This document shows, piece by piece, positions 35,001 through 47,855 of a stretch of DNA of 64,000 nt. Under the pieces are notes generated by a model. The model ran no database searches, was not told the DNA's origin, and saw nothing but the letters and a program-made list of their open reading frames with translations. Source of the stretch: Promerops cafer (lineage: Eukaryota > Chordata > Aves > Passeriformes > Nectariniidae); assembly GCA_013398275.1 (NCBI GenBank), contig VZSE01012476.1, positions 1,624,610-1,688,609 on the forward strand, written 5' to 3'. The position numbers and the translations under genes were made by a program. The first letter of the stretch is position 1; every line of letters begins with the position of its first letter.

Positions 35001-37442
35001 ATAGCTATCAACATACTCTGGGACCCAGGAGCATTTTCCATCTCTCAGGTCTACCATGAAAAGAGAGTCCTGGTGACCTGTCAGGACAAACTCTTCACGT
35101 GTGCTATTCCTCTATCTCCAACCTTTCTCACAACCTACCACTTCTTTAGAGGAGAATATTATAAAATGGATATTTCCATCAGCTTCTTAGTCAATTCCTG
35201 CCCCACAGTGAGTGAGACAACACAAGTTTTGTCTAATCAAGGTTTAAATTGAGGTTTAACAATGTGCATTACTGTAATATCTCCCTAATGCATTCATATT
35301 TATGGTTTCTTTTAGTTAATAATTCTAATCCATCCACCCGCTTGGAGAAAAAAGGCCAACAGAATCTAATCCCAGACTTAAGATATTTGGTCACAGTGGA
35401 GAAGCAAAGGACTCTGATATCACCTGATCAATTCTTTAATAAGTGGGCATTAGGAGTCCTAAGAATGCAAATCATACTCCAGCTGCACCATATTACTCTC
35501 TGATGCAAACCCCAGAGTTGCTGCCTTGTCTGTGTTGGCTGCCTTAGCATTTGTACTTGACAGGGATTTCTGAATGACTGAAAATCAGCTATTGCAAAAC
35601 ACATGGGTCCCACACATGGTTAGTAAAGCCAAAGTATTTTCTTTCTTTCAGAGTTTCCACCAATCCCACCAAGGCTGTGTGTGACATCTGCAGTTGCAGA
35701 TGAGATACTTTTTAGTGGTTACTCTATTTTCACTGTCGGCACTAGTCCCTACTGTGCTGCCACATGTAACTTTTCAGTGTCTCCCTTTGTACAGTGTGGG
35801 GTTTATCAAAGGCAAAGCCATGCTGTCATGAATGAATGATGTCCTCATGGCACATGCTACTCTGTAATTTATTTTTGTTCTCTATGAGTAACTCCTGTAA
35901 AAGGATTTTTGTAATGTTCTGTATTTGTATAATAGGTTTCTCATGACAGTTTTGAACACATGTAGTCAATTTAATTGATTATGCCTCTATTAAAAATAGT
36001 CATACAGCAGTGACAGTCTTGACAGCCCATCTGTAAACAACAGAAGCTATTTAAGCCCAGCACTATAATGTTAATTAGTAAAACACTATTTGTGGCTGCA
36101 TATTAATCTCTTGAGTGAAATACTCACACTTTCACTACAGGATGTATTGGGAGAATGGGCATGAAGTTCTCCTTTAGAAATCCTCCAGGCATAAGGAGCA
36201 CCTTTGCAAGGCAGGAGCCTGTGGCAGAGGTGCTTTGTTTTGTTTTGTTGGCTGGTAGCCTTACACTTATGGAAGCACAGGCTGGTGATTTCTGCAGCAT
36301 ATGCCCCATCCAAACATTGGCCTCTCCCTTTGGCCATCTCCTACCCCAAATGCCAGTAGAGAGCAGAGTGGCAGGAATACAGGCACTTCCATTTCTGTTG
36401 AACTGCCACATTTCCCCTTTACTTTATGGTGATATTTCGGGGCCAAATAAACTGAGTTTATGTGGGAGATTTGACTGGGATGTAGCACAAAGTACGTATG
36501 TTTTAACAGTAAAACAAGCATTATCCCTGCAGCTCTCTCAGGTGCAGTATCATTCTTTTGAAAGAGAAAAGATGTTACAAAAAGAAAAGGTAGGACTGTG
36601 AACAGCTTCAATTTGACAGCTCCCTTGTCACCACTGGAACAACAATGATTTATGCTGGTTGAGAGTGTAGGCCACTGAATTCTTTCTTGCATAACTAACA
36701 AAAGATTTCCCTCTTAATCTAATTGCTTCTTCCCTCTTAACTCTCCCTTTGCTCTAGAGTTTCTGCTTTGAGTGGGTTTTAAGGCTTATTGCAGATAAAA
36801 TGCAAGTGCACAGACTGCATGTTAAAAAGAAAAGCTGAAGTCAAGTGCCAAGCAAGCACTCCTGGAAAGCTACTGCTTTGTTTCCTGAACATAAGCTAAG
36901 GGACCAACCACACTTTTGGGCCCAAGCCTCAGAGGTGCTAATTATCTGTGAAACCCACTGAAACATGGTAAGTCAACAGTAACTTTCAGGATCTAGCCTT
37001 TATAGCCAAAATAGCTGTTTGAGGGGACGCCTTCTTTTTTCTCCAAGATACTTTTCAGTGTTGAAGAAAGCCATAGTTCAGTGACATTCTCTAAATTACC
37101 AATTTTCTATTGTAATTTTGGTTCTTTGAAAATATTTCTGACATAATTCCTGTGCATGATTTATCTGAACTAAATGACAGGGGACATACCTCATATTGAA
37201 AGGAAATTCCCTCAACCCCTGCTGTGAGGTACTGGCTGATACTATGATATGGATCAGTACTTCTACTGCCAGTACAGTATGAAGTGAAAAGCGATTTCCT
37301 CACTATTTTTAACATTTGCCTTCTTTTTGAATACTATGGAGCTGTCACATTACTTATAAAGTCCCCAGTTATGATATATATTTGTGTAGATGCATTCTTG
37401 GGTTTTTGGTCACATACACAAGCCAGGATAATCCAGCAAAAC
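32076..37442. other. Anonymous DNA with a motif-dense candidate regulatory stretch
   Basis: No coding gene supported. The two longest open frames in the window, 36155-36601 (plus, 148 codons) and 36267-36701 (minus, 144 codons), overlap each other and match nothing recognisable, so at most one and probably neither is real. A cluster of transcription-factor-like motifs lies at about 35970-36040. The stretch at 33530-33730 contains repeated GCTAAT and ATGCAAT-like words. Confidence 0.55.
35970..36040. promoter_or_regulatory. Candidate enhancer-like motif cluster (hypothesis)
   Basis: Within about 70 bp are TTAATTGATTA (homeodomain type, 35971-35981), TTAAAAATAG (fits the MEF2 pattern YTAWWWWTAR, 35990-35999), TGACAG twice (MEIS/TGIF type, 36011-36016 and 36020-36025) and TGTAAACA (forkhead type, 36032-36039). 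Motif matches alone are weak evidence in AT-rich DNA; conservation has not been examined. Confidence 0.25.
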
Positions 37443-37474
37443 TTTTTTTTTTATTTTTTTTTAAATTTTTTTTT
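37443..37474. repeat. T-rich low-complexity tract
   Basis: Runs of 8 to 10 T broken by single A or AAA, continuing into TTAATTAG. Confidence 0.9.
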
Positions 37475-38831
37475 AATTAGAGCCTATCTTCCTTCTTTTG
37501 ACTTATTAATTTAAAAGCATCAGAAAAATTTTCACAGATCACCACTGTAACATACCATTACACTTAAATCCACTTTACCCATCACAGAGATTATTTGTCC
37601 ATTAATGGCTGACAGCAACGAGTGTGCATCCGGCACCTACAATTTCTGCTTGCTTCTCACTTTCAGCAATGACTTCATTCTGAACATTTTGACAGTGTAG
37701 AATTATTCAGTGTAAAAAACACTTTCCAATACTTGTCCAGCAGTTGCTGCGGTCTATCATCACAGCATATGCAAACTGTTGCATTTTAAAATGTTTATAG
37801 ACACAAGTGGTCTAAATTTGTGCTTCCCAAGAGGTGCCTAAACAACAGTGAAACTTTGTGTCCTAAAATCCTTGTGGTTGCAACAAATATCCAAAATGCA
37901 GTGTATGTTTGGTATTATACCTATTGGCTTAACCATTTTGCTGAGACATGCCAGGAACTCTAATGGTTCTTCTTATTTCTTTTACTTCTTAAAAGCAAAA
38001 CTATTCTCTGTAACATTAGACCTTTACCATGTTTATCATTAGAAACCTGAATAGCTGACAGAATATTTTTTTTGTTGATTAATTGTTTTTTGTTTTGCCA
38101 ATGGTCTCTCACAGCTATAAGGCATGAGGTACACACTGACAGGCAAAGAGTATTTTTTCTTCATCCATCTAGATGCTTTACTCAACACAACATTCATTTA
38201 TACTTATATGTTACCCACATTTTGCCATTTAGATTTCTATTTATTTTTGGGCACTTTGCCCCCACCCTTCCACTTTAGGCCCCTGTCACTTTTAATTACC
38301 CAACTCATCTTTCAAAGGGCTGCAGTTTCTACTTTTTAGTCAAAAGCCTGCCAACAACTTTTCCTGAGAGCATGTGTATTGCAAACTAAGCCAGTATTTT
38401 ATACAAACAGCTGCTGCAGAGGTGTTCCTCGGAGGGTGCTGCCCAAGGAGTGGAGCAGCAGATCAGGCTGCTGGCCAGGGCTGGCTGCACTGAGGTGAGG
38501 GTTTTCAAAAGTGCCCTAGAGCTGGACACTCAGATCCCAATTAAAAGTAATGTTTGGGGCATATATTTACTTTTTTTCTCCTTTGAAACTCTAGTCTGCC
38601 TGATGTATTTATCCGAAGTTAATTTTGAAGGCTTCTGTACACATAAATAATATCAGTATATCTAAATGGGTGCTCTTAAATGAATTTTTAAGGATGATAA
38701 CAGTATTTTTGTACATCCAGCCCCATCAATGGAGGGGGTTATTTCCTCCCTGCTCCTTATTACTCCTGTATGTCAGTCAGGAAAACTGTGTCTGTCCTAG
38801 CTGATATTTCATGTTCCTATGTCAGAAGGAT
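37475..38831. other. Anonymous DNA
   Basis: Unrecognised. A GC-richer patch at 38400-38530 reads open in one frame (38450-38650, plus, 66 codons) but shows no known protein signature. Confidence 0.6.
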
Positions 38832-38866
38832 TCTCCTCTCCTCTCCTCTCCTCTCCTCTCCCCTCT
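38832..38866. repeat. (CTCTC)n pentanucleotide repeat
   Basis: About six tandem CTCTC units, ending in CCCCTC. The complementary strand is pure purine. Confidence 0.9.
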
Positions 38867-39079
38867 GCTTAGATCTCACATCTGCTCCCAAAAACATTTG
38901 AAGTGCCACCAGGCTTGTGTGATGCTGGAAAGACTTTCAGTGCAATGGGTAGTTTTTTACAATATTAAAAGGACTATTGTGGGCTCCAGCAGACAATGAG
39001 CCACCAGGACAGCTGAGGCTGGGATGACAATTGGGGTCAACTCCCCGCAGCTGCCTGCCCTCTATTGAGGCATGAAAGT

Positions 39080-39103
39080 CAGAGCTACTAGTCAGTAGCT
39101 CTG
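39080..39103. repeat. Perfect hairpin, 10-bp stem and 4-nt loop
   Basis: CAGAGCTACT (39080-39089), loop AGTC, AGTAGCTCTG (39094-39103). The stem is perfect and does not extend further, so it is too short for a typical microRNA precursor. Confidence 0.85.
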
Positions 39104-42100
39104 TGCTATAAGCTTGAAGTTTTCAAAAGCTGACTAACAAGCAGAGAAAGTGGGACAGGTAACTAGGTGTTGGTAACCTCAACAACTGAGAAACCTGGCT
39201 ACAACAGAGGGGCTGCAGCCCCAAGCAAACCAGCAGCTGAACAGGGCAAGCAAGCCCATTACTGTCTTGCCTCTCTATTTAATTGAGTCAAAGGGATCTC
39301 CTGCAGGCTGCAGTCACCTTTACCAAGAGCCCATTTCCACAGCACACAGAGAGATCTCCTTGGGTTTCCATGTGCTCCTTGGCAGGTGGGCAGGTGGTGT
39401 GAGAGGCTTTGCTGAATTGCCCTGAGAAGGTGCAAGGGAACAGGAAGAGCTAGGGAAGCCCTGAATAATCTCATACATAACTGCCCATGCCCAGGGGCAC
39501 AGCTTCGTGTGCTGCTGCCCATATGCACAGGTTTTGCAATGCTAAGCTGCTTGTTTGGTATGTCAGGTTTAGCAGAAAGCTGATTTGCATCCCAGAATCA
39601 CTGTGTAGGTCTCCTGGCTGAGGAGAAGCTGGGAAGGGAGAAACTGGAAGGGATGACAGTCCAGATTAAGCTGCAGGCAGTGTGAGCAATGTATTTCTCC
39701 CTTTAACATTCAAAATCTTACTTTTTTGACTAGCAAGTCTTTATTTCTCTATCTCCTGAATGGAGTAAAACTTCATTTATTACCTGTCTCTGAAAAAGCT
39801 CACTTTGGGAGCTGTCTGTATGGGAAACTGATTCATGCAGGACATTCTTCCTGTGGGGACAGCTAATCTGTGCAGCAGGGTGGTCCAGGAGGGGTCTGTC
39901 GTCCCGCCTGGATTGCAGGTTTGAGATGTACACTCTGCATTTGCCATTGCATCATGGTATTATTCATACAAGGCAGTAATCCTCCTTAGAGTATAATTAT
40001 GCACAGTCTGCTGAGCTCCCAAAACATAATTACCTCTCTATGGGGCTGGGTTATGTTCACAGACTAAGCCAGGGCATGACTCTGCCTTTCAGGTCCTGGG
40101 TGCTACACACTCTGCCAAGAAATTTTTTTTCTGTTCTTTCACTCAGGTTAACGGGAGGAGTGAAAAATAAGCATTTTCTTGACACAGGTATCACCTGTAC
40201 CAAGATGACTGTGGTGTGGAGCTGAATGATGTGGTCTTCTGCCTCTTACAGGCTCAATAAACTGCAAAAAATGTGTCATGGCTTAAAAAGATGCCTATAT
40301 AGATTTCACTGGCCTCATCAAGTTGAGAAGTGGGGCTTGGGCTTTTCCAGAGACCTCAGACAACTTTCACTTTCCAGGGTATGGTGTGTAAAGCACTCTG
40401 CAGGGCCTAAGAAAAGCCTTTTGGCAAATCTCATGGGGGCAATCTAAAAGGTGTCTGAAAAATAACAGGGATTCTCATCACTTGTTTTGTGGCAAGTTTT
40501 TCTCTCCTGCTGCTTATCTCTGCCCCTGAACTCTGCCCATTATATTTAGCTACCAAAGGAGGGATATCTGTCAGGTTTCCAAAAGGACACAGGTAATTGT
40601 GAAGGGCTTTTGCCAATATCTTCTAATAATTTGTCCCTCTGTGCATACACCATTCTTGGCTATGGGCCAGGAAAACCCAGTGTGTTTCCAGGGAGATTTC
40701 AGCTCTGCTGAGTGCCATGTATTACACTAGGCTCAAAAAGAGTAAATTTCTTTGGAACAGTTTAGATACAGGAACGGGCAAATTGCCACACTAACACATT
40801 CTCTGTCTCTGAAGGGAGGCAAGGGAAATATTCATGCAGCCTTTCATGAGCTTCCTGTTCTGCATCATTGTTTAAACCTTTCAGTCAAGAAAATCTTCAT
40901 GGTATTGGATCTTAGCTGCGCACCTCTGCTGCTCCTCAGCAGGGAGGAGCAGGCTCTGCTGGATGCATCCAGGGCTGTCTTGAGGCCATTTTCTCTGAGC
41001 AGATTAGCCAAGTGTCTCATCAGTTGCTTGACTGCTTTAGAGATGCAGATTTGTGATACCATTATCTCTAGAGATGAGAGAACCCCCTGGGCAGGGCTGA
41101 GCTGAGGAAGGCAGCTACCTCTTGGTTACTCAGATTGATTGCTTCAGATGCTGCAGAGGGCCTCACTTGCTTTAGGGGAGATGACTGTGTTGGCAATAAT
41201 TAGAGCATGAGTTTTTGCCCTTCCACAAGACTGTTATAGATCAACATCTTGTTAACACAAAGTTGGACTTTTACATTTCACCTATGCTGGGAGAAAAAGG
41301 ATGCCTGTAGAAGAAAAACCCCACCTTTTTGCTCTATATAATTTTGTTTGTTTTTTTCACCTCATATTACAATCTCTATGGTGAAAGATCTGTTTTGGTA
41401 GTCCAAGTGTGACTTACACAACTGGACTCCGATTACGGAAGTTTTCACTGCTATTTTCAAGGGTAACAATTAAAAAAATTGTTAATTCTATATTAAAAGA
41501 AAATGACCCAAAGCAGAATTTGATCCTCAGGGTATTATACTCAGCTTGTAACGACACAATGCCTTAATATAAAATTAATCAACTCCTCCCAGCTACTTTA
41601 ACATAGGCAGTAGAGGTTTGATGCACCATTACATACCTCAGCTACAGTGTAAACTCTTGTCATCACACGTTTTATGTCTGACCCCCCCTTTCATTGGATT
41701 GATGAGGAACTTTTTCTGCTCCCACCAGAGCTACACTGGTCCAGATCAATTAAAAATGCAGTAATAGGTCTCTGTGCTGCCCCATGTGTTCCTATGCCTC
41801 CACCTGGGTGCCAGGCAGACGTCCTGCTACCGTTGGAGATACTCAAGATGACTTGGAGGGATGCTTCTAGTTCCAGTACTTAGAGGTAGTAGGATTCAGT
41901 TTTGCAAGCTCCAAACAATAAATATTGGGATTTTTATTGGGAAGGGGGAGGTATATCAAATTCTTTTGGTATTTTCCCACATGCCTAGGTGCATGACAAA
42001 CTCATAGCCTTCATCATTTTTGCTCTGAAGAAATAGTCTCCAGATGGTGTTAAGCTCCACAGGTAATGAGAGCTCTACAGATAATGCAGTGGCTGCTGGC

Positions 42101-43610
42101 TTTCCTGACGAAGCATTTCTGCAGTGTTATGCACCTGCATGTTCCCCAGTGCACAGCAGACATGACTGGTCTTCAAAGCCCCCTCCCAAAAGTCAGCATG
42201 GACATGGTCTCACAGCCTTGCACATTTCTCCTTTTTCAACCACTATTCCTACAACTTCTCTTCCTCTGGACTGTTGAGGCCAAACTGAGGGCAGGGCAAT
42301 TTTCTGCTGCTACATTCCATATAAGGCTGTGTATAAAAACTGTGGTTAAAGTGAAATAATACTTGAAATGGAAAATTTTCAGATCTTGTGCTTTAAAAGT
42401 TTACAAAGCTCCAACTTTGAAGCTCAACCAAAATTTTTTTTTAAAATTTTTTTTAGTTTTTGCTCCAGAAATATCTTTTGAGCAGTCCTGACAGCTTTCA
42501 GAAACAAAAGAGCCTTCCAAGAGAATTTTAAAGATATTTTCAAAAACGCTTTTGCCTTTGTATTTGAGAGAGGCTTTGGCAGCACTGTAAAACAGCATTG
42601 CTTCTCTCCGCTCCCTCTTCTCTTTGTCAATCATCTGAATTTTCACTGCATTTAGAGTTTGTCACATAAAATACTGGAGACCTTAAAATCATTCCTGCTA
42701 AACTGGTAATTTTTGTATGGAAAATCTTACAGTGAGGCTATGTGAAATGGACTCGAACAAATGAATAACTTGAAGAATGATGAAATTCCAAATGTAAATA
42801 TGTTAAAGTGCAAGCACTCTCTCTATTATTGTTTCTACAACAGACTTTTTGTTCTTTTACTAGGAAGAATAGAGTTGGTAGGCATTCTGAAAGAAACTGC
42901 TGCTGGGCAACTCCACATGGTTTTTTCAAAAATGGATTTTTGCTGTTAAGAATCTGATTGAAACACCCATGTGAAAGCAAGAACAGAATTCATGAATGAT
43001 TTTTGTTTGGAGATAATACCAATGATAGTATCTGTACAAACTAATTTGGAATGCACAAGGGTCAACATTATGTATGTATGAGAAGGCCAAGAGAGACAAT
43101 GCAATTGTAATGCAAGTGGTGTATCAGTAATTTGCAATATATTGGTTAGAAAGCCTGTCTTACAGCCCAGTAAGGAAAACACACCTCTTCCAGCAGCAAG
43201 TCTGTCCTTCCTTGTTCACTTTCCTTCCTGTAAGTATGGAACATTTCTGTACCAAATCAGTAGAAAACAGAAGTGTGGTTCAACTAGCCGAGCACAAGTC
43301 TACTCTGACTTCATATTTATTATAAAGCAAAGATTAACTTTCTGCCTTTATTCATCTATACAGTCTTTATCAAGTATACATTTAGCAGAAATTTAAATTC
43401 CTTTACAACATAAAATGATTAATGGAGAAATTACAATTAACTAGGTCTATGAAACAGACATTAAAGATACAGCATGGAAAATGTAATAACTATGAATATA
43501 CAACCTCAAACCAGCAATATGTTAATATTTCTATTTTAGTGTTTACAGATATTCCCACAATTTTGAATAGTTTTGTGTTACTGTATTTGTTTCTTGAATG
43601 CACAATGTAC

Positions 43611-43632
43611 TAATTATATGACCATATAATTA
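43611..43632. repeat. AT-rich near-perfect palindrome
   Basis: TAATTATATG and CATATAATTA, exact 10-bp arms around AC. Each arm carries a TAATTA homeodomain-type core. Confidence 0.85.
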
Positions 43633-44277
43633 TTGAATACAATCATGTATGCAGAATTAATAAAACACATGAAAAATTCCTCACATTCTGTTAGTGATTA
43701 ATAAGATAAAATAAGAATATTGCACCAAAAGATATGTATTTGCCAAATAAAAAATAAAAATAATGACCAGAATTTCCTTTACTGCATGCTCACAGAAAAC
43801 AGGAAATATATTGAGACAAGCACTCTGGGGTGGGATTCATCTGGTTTCATGCAGATACTAGGAATTTATATTCTTTTGATTGTAAGTGTGAAGAAATAAA
43901 AAAAAAAATCTGGGATATGATTAATCATTTTTAAAGATAATCATCTAAAAAAGAGACACCTAAAATAGATCATATTGATTTCACCCTAGAAACGCTTACT
44001 CTTTACAGTAAATGGAATTTGTCTCGAACATAAATATTGGTTAGGTAAGATGATTCTCACTCTTTTAAAGCTTGTGTATTGCTGAAGAATAGAAAGGATG
44101 AAGTCCTGCCTTTCATGAAGTCAGAGGCAAAAATCCTTTCATTTTATTAAAGCAAATACTTCACCAAAAATTAATAAAACTACATCAATAAACCATTAAT
44201 CACTACTGTGTTTTCCCTACAACTCACCTTAACTAAAGGAAAAATATTCTTCATACTTTCTTTAAAAGTGTTTTAGG

Positions 44278-44337
44278 ATCAAACTTGTATTCTCTCTCTT
44301 TATCAAATTTGTATTCTCTCTCTTTCTCTCTCTCTCA
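44278..44337. repeat. 24-bp tandem duplication followed by a (CT)n tract
   Basis: Unit 1 (44278-44301) and unit 2 (44302-44325) are identical except for one C/T difference (AAACTTG versus AAATTTG). The second unit runs on into a (TC)n tract ending CAG at about 44337. Slippage in the CT tract is the likely origin. Confidence 0.9.
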
Positions 44338-46462
44338 GGAATCTGCATCTTGGGTTTTTTCAGAACTTAATTCTTGAAGCCTGATGACTTTTAGCTACCA
44401 TGCTTAAAGACTCACTATAAGAGGGCCAGCATGTTCACATTAGTTGTCTTCTGGGAGGGGAGAAGGGTTAGGCAGGAACAAGATTCGTGAAACCAATAAA
44501 TTAATTCTGGCATCATCACTGAAGCCCACAGTCTTACACTTGTTACTGTTGGCTTATTAGATATCTGAAGAAAGTATTGCAATGCAGGACTAAATGCAGA
44601 TTTTCTGGGGCATTTCTTTTGAACCCCAGACTGAGATGTGCAGGAAGGCCTGGCTCCTCACTTCTCTAGAAGTGCCTGGCCTCAGTCAGCCACTTCATAA
44701 CATTCAACCCTGCATCTCCTTCACAACCTTTATTTGCCATCAACAAATAAAAATATTATTCTTTCAGCTGATAATGTGAGGAATGCATTGCAACCCAACA
44801 GAGAAGTAGGTTTTGGCATGAGGCTGCTTTGCATACTCAGATGTGACTGAGATAACGAAACTCAGTTGCTCAACACTGTCCCACACCTGTATTTTGGTGT
44901 GCACAGGGTGAACTTTTCAAGTAGCCTTTAGTGCTGTCTGGGGCAGCTTTGCCACGTTGGAAAATACTGTAGTGATTACTGGTGAGCAGCTAGACTATCA
45001 CGGAACAAAGGGAAGCTCAGCCCAGCTGTCTTGTGTTTCTGCAGTTTGTTCTTTCCCTTGCAGACCTCAGCTAAGCAAAAAGTGAAGAAGGATTTGCAGG
45101 GAGGAGTGCTACCTTTTATTAAATGGTTGGATGTATGTGTCTCAGTTTTGTCTGTTTAAGTCACAGCATGTAAGGCTGTAAATGCCAAATTTCAGTATCA
45201 TCTTTATTGCAGGAGATGCAATTTTTTCTTATGAAAATAATCTATTTTCCCAACAAACCTTACCATTTCAGACCACCACTAGTCAGCAAGAGGTAAAAGC
45301 AAGTGTCATTTAGCAAGAATACTTTTTCAAACAACCTCAGAATCATTATTACAGAGTTAAGTGACAAAACAGAAACATAACTTGTAAGAAACCCTTGAGT
45401 ACTGGGAACAGGTAGGAGTGAGCTGGTTACTGATCCTTTTGTTTCTGCTGAAGAGAGTGAAATCAGTTCTTAGAGAAACAAACCGAGTGACTTGCCAGGA
45501 GAGTGGGACACAAAAGGCATCACCAAGACCAAATAATTAGAGAGTGTCCCAGTATGCAGAATTACTGCTACCATTAATCAGCACCCATTGCTTTTAATTA
45601 TCACTGAGCTTAAACAGGATCCCCAAACAGTGTCCCATTAAATGATTTTTCTGATTAAGCACATCCCAATTAAGTAGAGTGCACTGTTTGGCACTTGAAA
45701 AATGGCACCATTTATGTAAAAATCGACTACAGACAGAGTGCTTATCAGATCCCCATTAAGGAATCATTTGCTGACATCAGAATATTCTCATCCTGGCACT
45801 CTGCAGTGATATATGTATAAAAAAGGAGAATGATCTGACTGGGATATTAAAGATGAGACAAAGCGGACTGTGTTTTTATTTCTCTTGTCACCTGCTATGG
45901 AACAGGATAATTTGCAAGGAGTTGGTATTCAGGGAGCCCTTTGTGGCTCTTTCAGTTGATGAAACAGAGATTGAAAACACTAGATAATCACTCAGAGAGA
46001 TGAGCTTGTAGCGCAGAGCACTAGAACCTTTACTTTTGATTGTTTAGTTTTAGGTATTTAAAACCACTTTATCAGAAACTTGCAAGTAAGTTGAAGATGC
46101 TTCTTAACATGTTTGTCATAGCTTCTTCTGCCTTTCTAACAGGTACTTTTAAAATGGCTGCAACAGCTAACTTGTTATTATTTTCATATTACATTAATAA
46201 TGGCTATAATAGGAGGTAGCAAGCTTTTCTCCTAAAAGAGGTGCATTAATGCATAGTATCAGACTCTGCATGCAAAGACTGCTCAGGTTCCACCTTATTT
46301 CCTAAAAAAATTCTTGGTGACAGGATTCAGATTTCGCACAAAACTGTTTACAAGAGGCTACAAGTTTCGTGTAGTGAGTGTGACATTTACTTACCTTTGT
46401 GAATGTAAGTAACCTGCAGCTGGTACTATACCACCTGATTTCTTTACCAAAAAAAGCCCCAA
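44338..46462. other. Anonymous DNA with a homeodomain-motif-rich stretch
   Basis: No gene or transposon recognised. The stretch at about 45570-45680 is dense in TAAT/ATTA words (see findings). Elsewhere nothing stands out. Confidence 0.55.
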
Positions 46463-46490
46463 GTATATGTGTGTGTGTATGTGTGTGTAT

Positions 46491-46521
<31 letters not shown>

Positions 46522-46540
46522 CATATATATATGTGTGTAT
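46463..46540. repeat. Compound (TG)n(TA)n(CATATA)n microsatellite
   Basis: GT alternation passes into a TA run, then repeated ACATAT units, then TA and TGTG again, about 78 bp of alternating purine/pyrimidine. Confidence 0.95.
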
Positions 46541-47026
46541 CTGTGGCTAGTAATATCAGTGAAGAAATAATTAAAATGAAAGTTGACCCGCTTCCTAGAT
46601 TTCTACATGTAGCCTATTCCAATCACCATTCAAAGTACTATTTCATTCTTTGAGCTTTTGAATTGCTGGATAGCCTATAAGGTTAATGTTTTGTTGTGTT
46701 GTGTTTTTTTTTTTTTTTTTTTTTTGGGAAATTCTCTAACAGATTTGTTTTGCCTGTGGTCAATAGATTTGGAAAGACAGTAATGCCACAGTTCTGTGCA
46801 AATGTATCAGAGGGAGCCTTTGACACAGAGTGCATTTGGCATTTTCTAAGTGGAGAATATTTGCACATATGCAAAATCTGGAGTTTTAGCAAATCCTCTG
46901 CAAGATGCTGGCTTGTGTGTGTTTTCAAAAGTAGGAAACTGAGGGCATGACTAAATTTTGGCTCTCTGAGTGATATTTATATGGGAAACAAAGAGAAAGC
47001 CCCCTCGCAGTTTTTTTTTTTTTTTT
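46541..47026. other. Anonymous DNA with two long T homopolymers
   Basis: T22 at 46704-46725 and T16 at 47011-47026. Neither is attached to a recognisable retrocopy on the minus strand. Confidence 0.8.
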
Positions 47027-47855
47027 GCCCTGAGCTACATTATTCTTTGGCTTCATCTATTCAAAAGATGTAGATAAATACAGTGATATTTTTTAATCCT
47101 CCATTCAGCCTTTTTTTAGCTGCCCCATCACAATGCAAACCACTGCTGTCTAATCACTTTGTGCTTTAGAGGAGAAAAGCCTTGCACTGCCTACAACAGA
47201 GTCCACCAGAAACTTTTAAAATGTCAAGTAAAAAAAAATTGAACATCTCTTCTTATTATTTCCAATGCAGATCAAGTCTGTGTCTTTAAATCACTCCTTC
47301 CATATACTTTTGCCATTCCAGTGATTTTGGGAAGATATTTAATGGCTGAGGAAATGTGAGCAGAATGTATAAGAAGAGGAAGAAATTAGACAAATTTTAC
47401 AAATCACATTGTACCCTGAAAATTTTCCAGTCTGGTTTCATAGACTTGAAAGATTAAGATGGTTTAAGAAACAATTGGGATTTTTATCTAAATTTCCTAG
47501 TCTATCAAAACTTCTGAGTTGTAGCCATCATATCTTGAAAACACCATAATTGGAACTTAAGATCACAGGGCCTGACTCTGCCCTTAGAGCATGAAATACA
47601 CAGTGCAGACAGTGAATCTGTCACTGTGTGAAACTAGAGAAATTTAAGATATTGACAGAGCACTAACATAATGCAGTCGAAGTCATATGCAAAATGCCTA
47701 CTTTTTGATTTACGGTTGCTATGGTAATGTACAGCATATTCTGGGCCAGAGTCAAGTGGCATGGCATGCAATGCAGTGTGGTGGTGTACCAGAAACTTGG
47801 AAATATTTCTAAATCTAGAAAAAATATGGAGAAATATTGAGCCATGGTAATATCT
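47027..47855. other. Anonymous DNA
   Basis: AT-rich sequence with no recognised feature up to the CR1 tail. Confidence 0.6.

Larger units (their letters stand above)
38867..44277. other. Anonymous DNA with hairpins and an A/T low-complexity tract
   Basis: Contains a perfect 10-bp-stem hairpin (39080-39103), an A/T-run palindromic tract (about 42430-42460) and a 22-nt AT palindrome (43611-43632). Open frames such as 40752-41105 (plus, 117 codons) overlap antisense frames and match nothing known. Confidence 0.6.

Noticed and set aside
36155..36701. Longest open frames in the window (148 codons plus, 144 codons minus).
   Set aside because: They overlap antisense to each other, match no family I recognise, and such lengths are expected occasionally by chance in 64 kb.
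38400..38530. GC-richer patch with GCTGCTGC and GAGCAGCAG text considered as an exon.
   Set aside because: No family match; composition alone is insufficient.
41840..41880. GGAGATACTCAAGATGAC considered as a CR1 reverse-transcriptase tail.
   Set aside because: Similarity covers under 20 bases and the flanks do not follow CR1.
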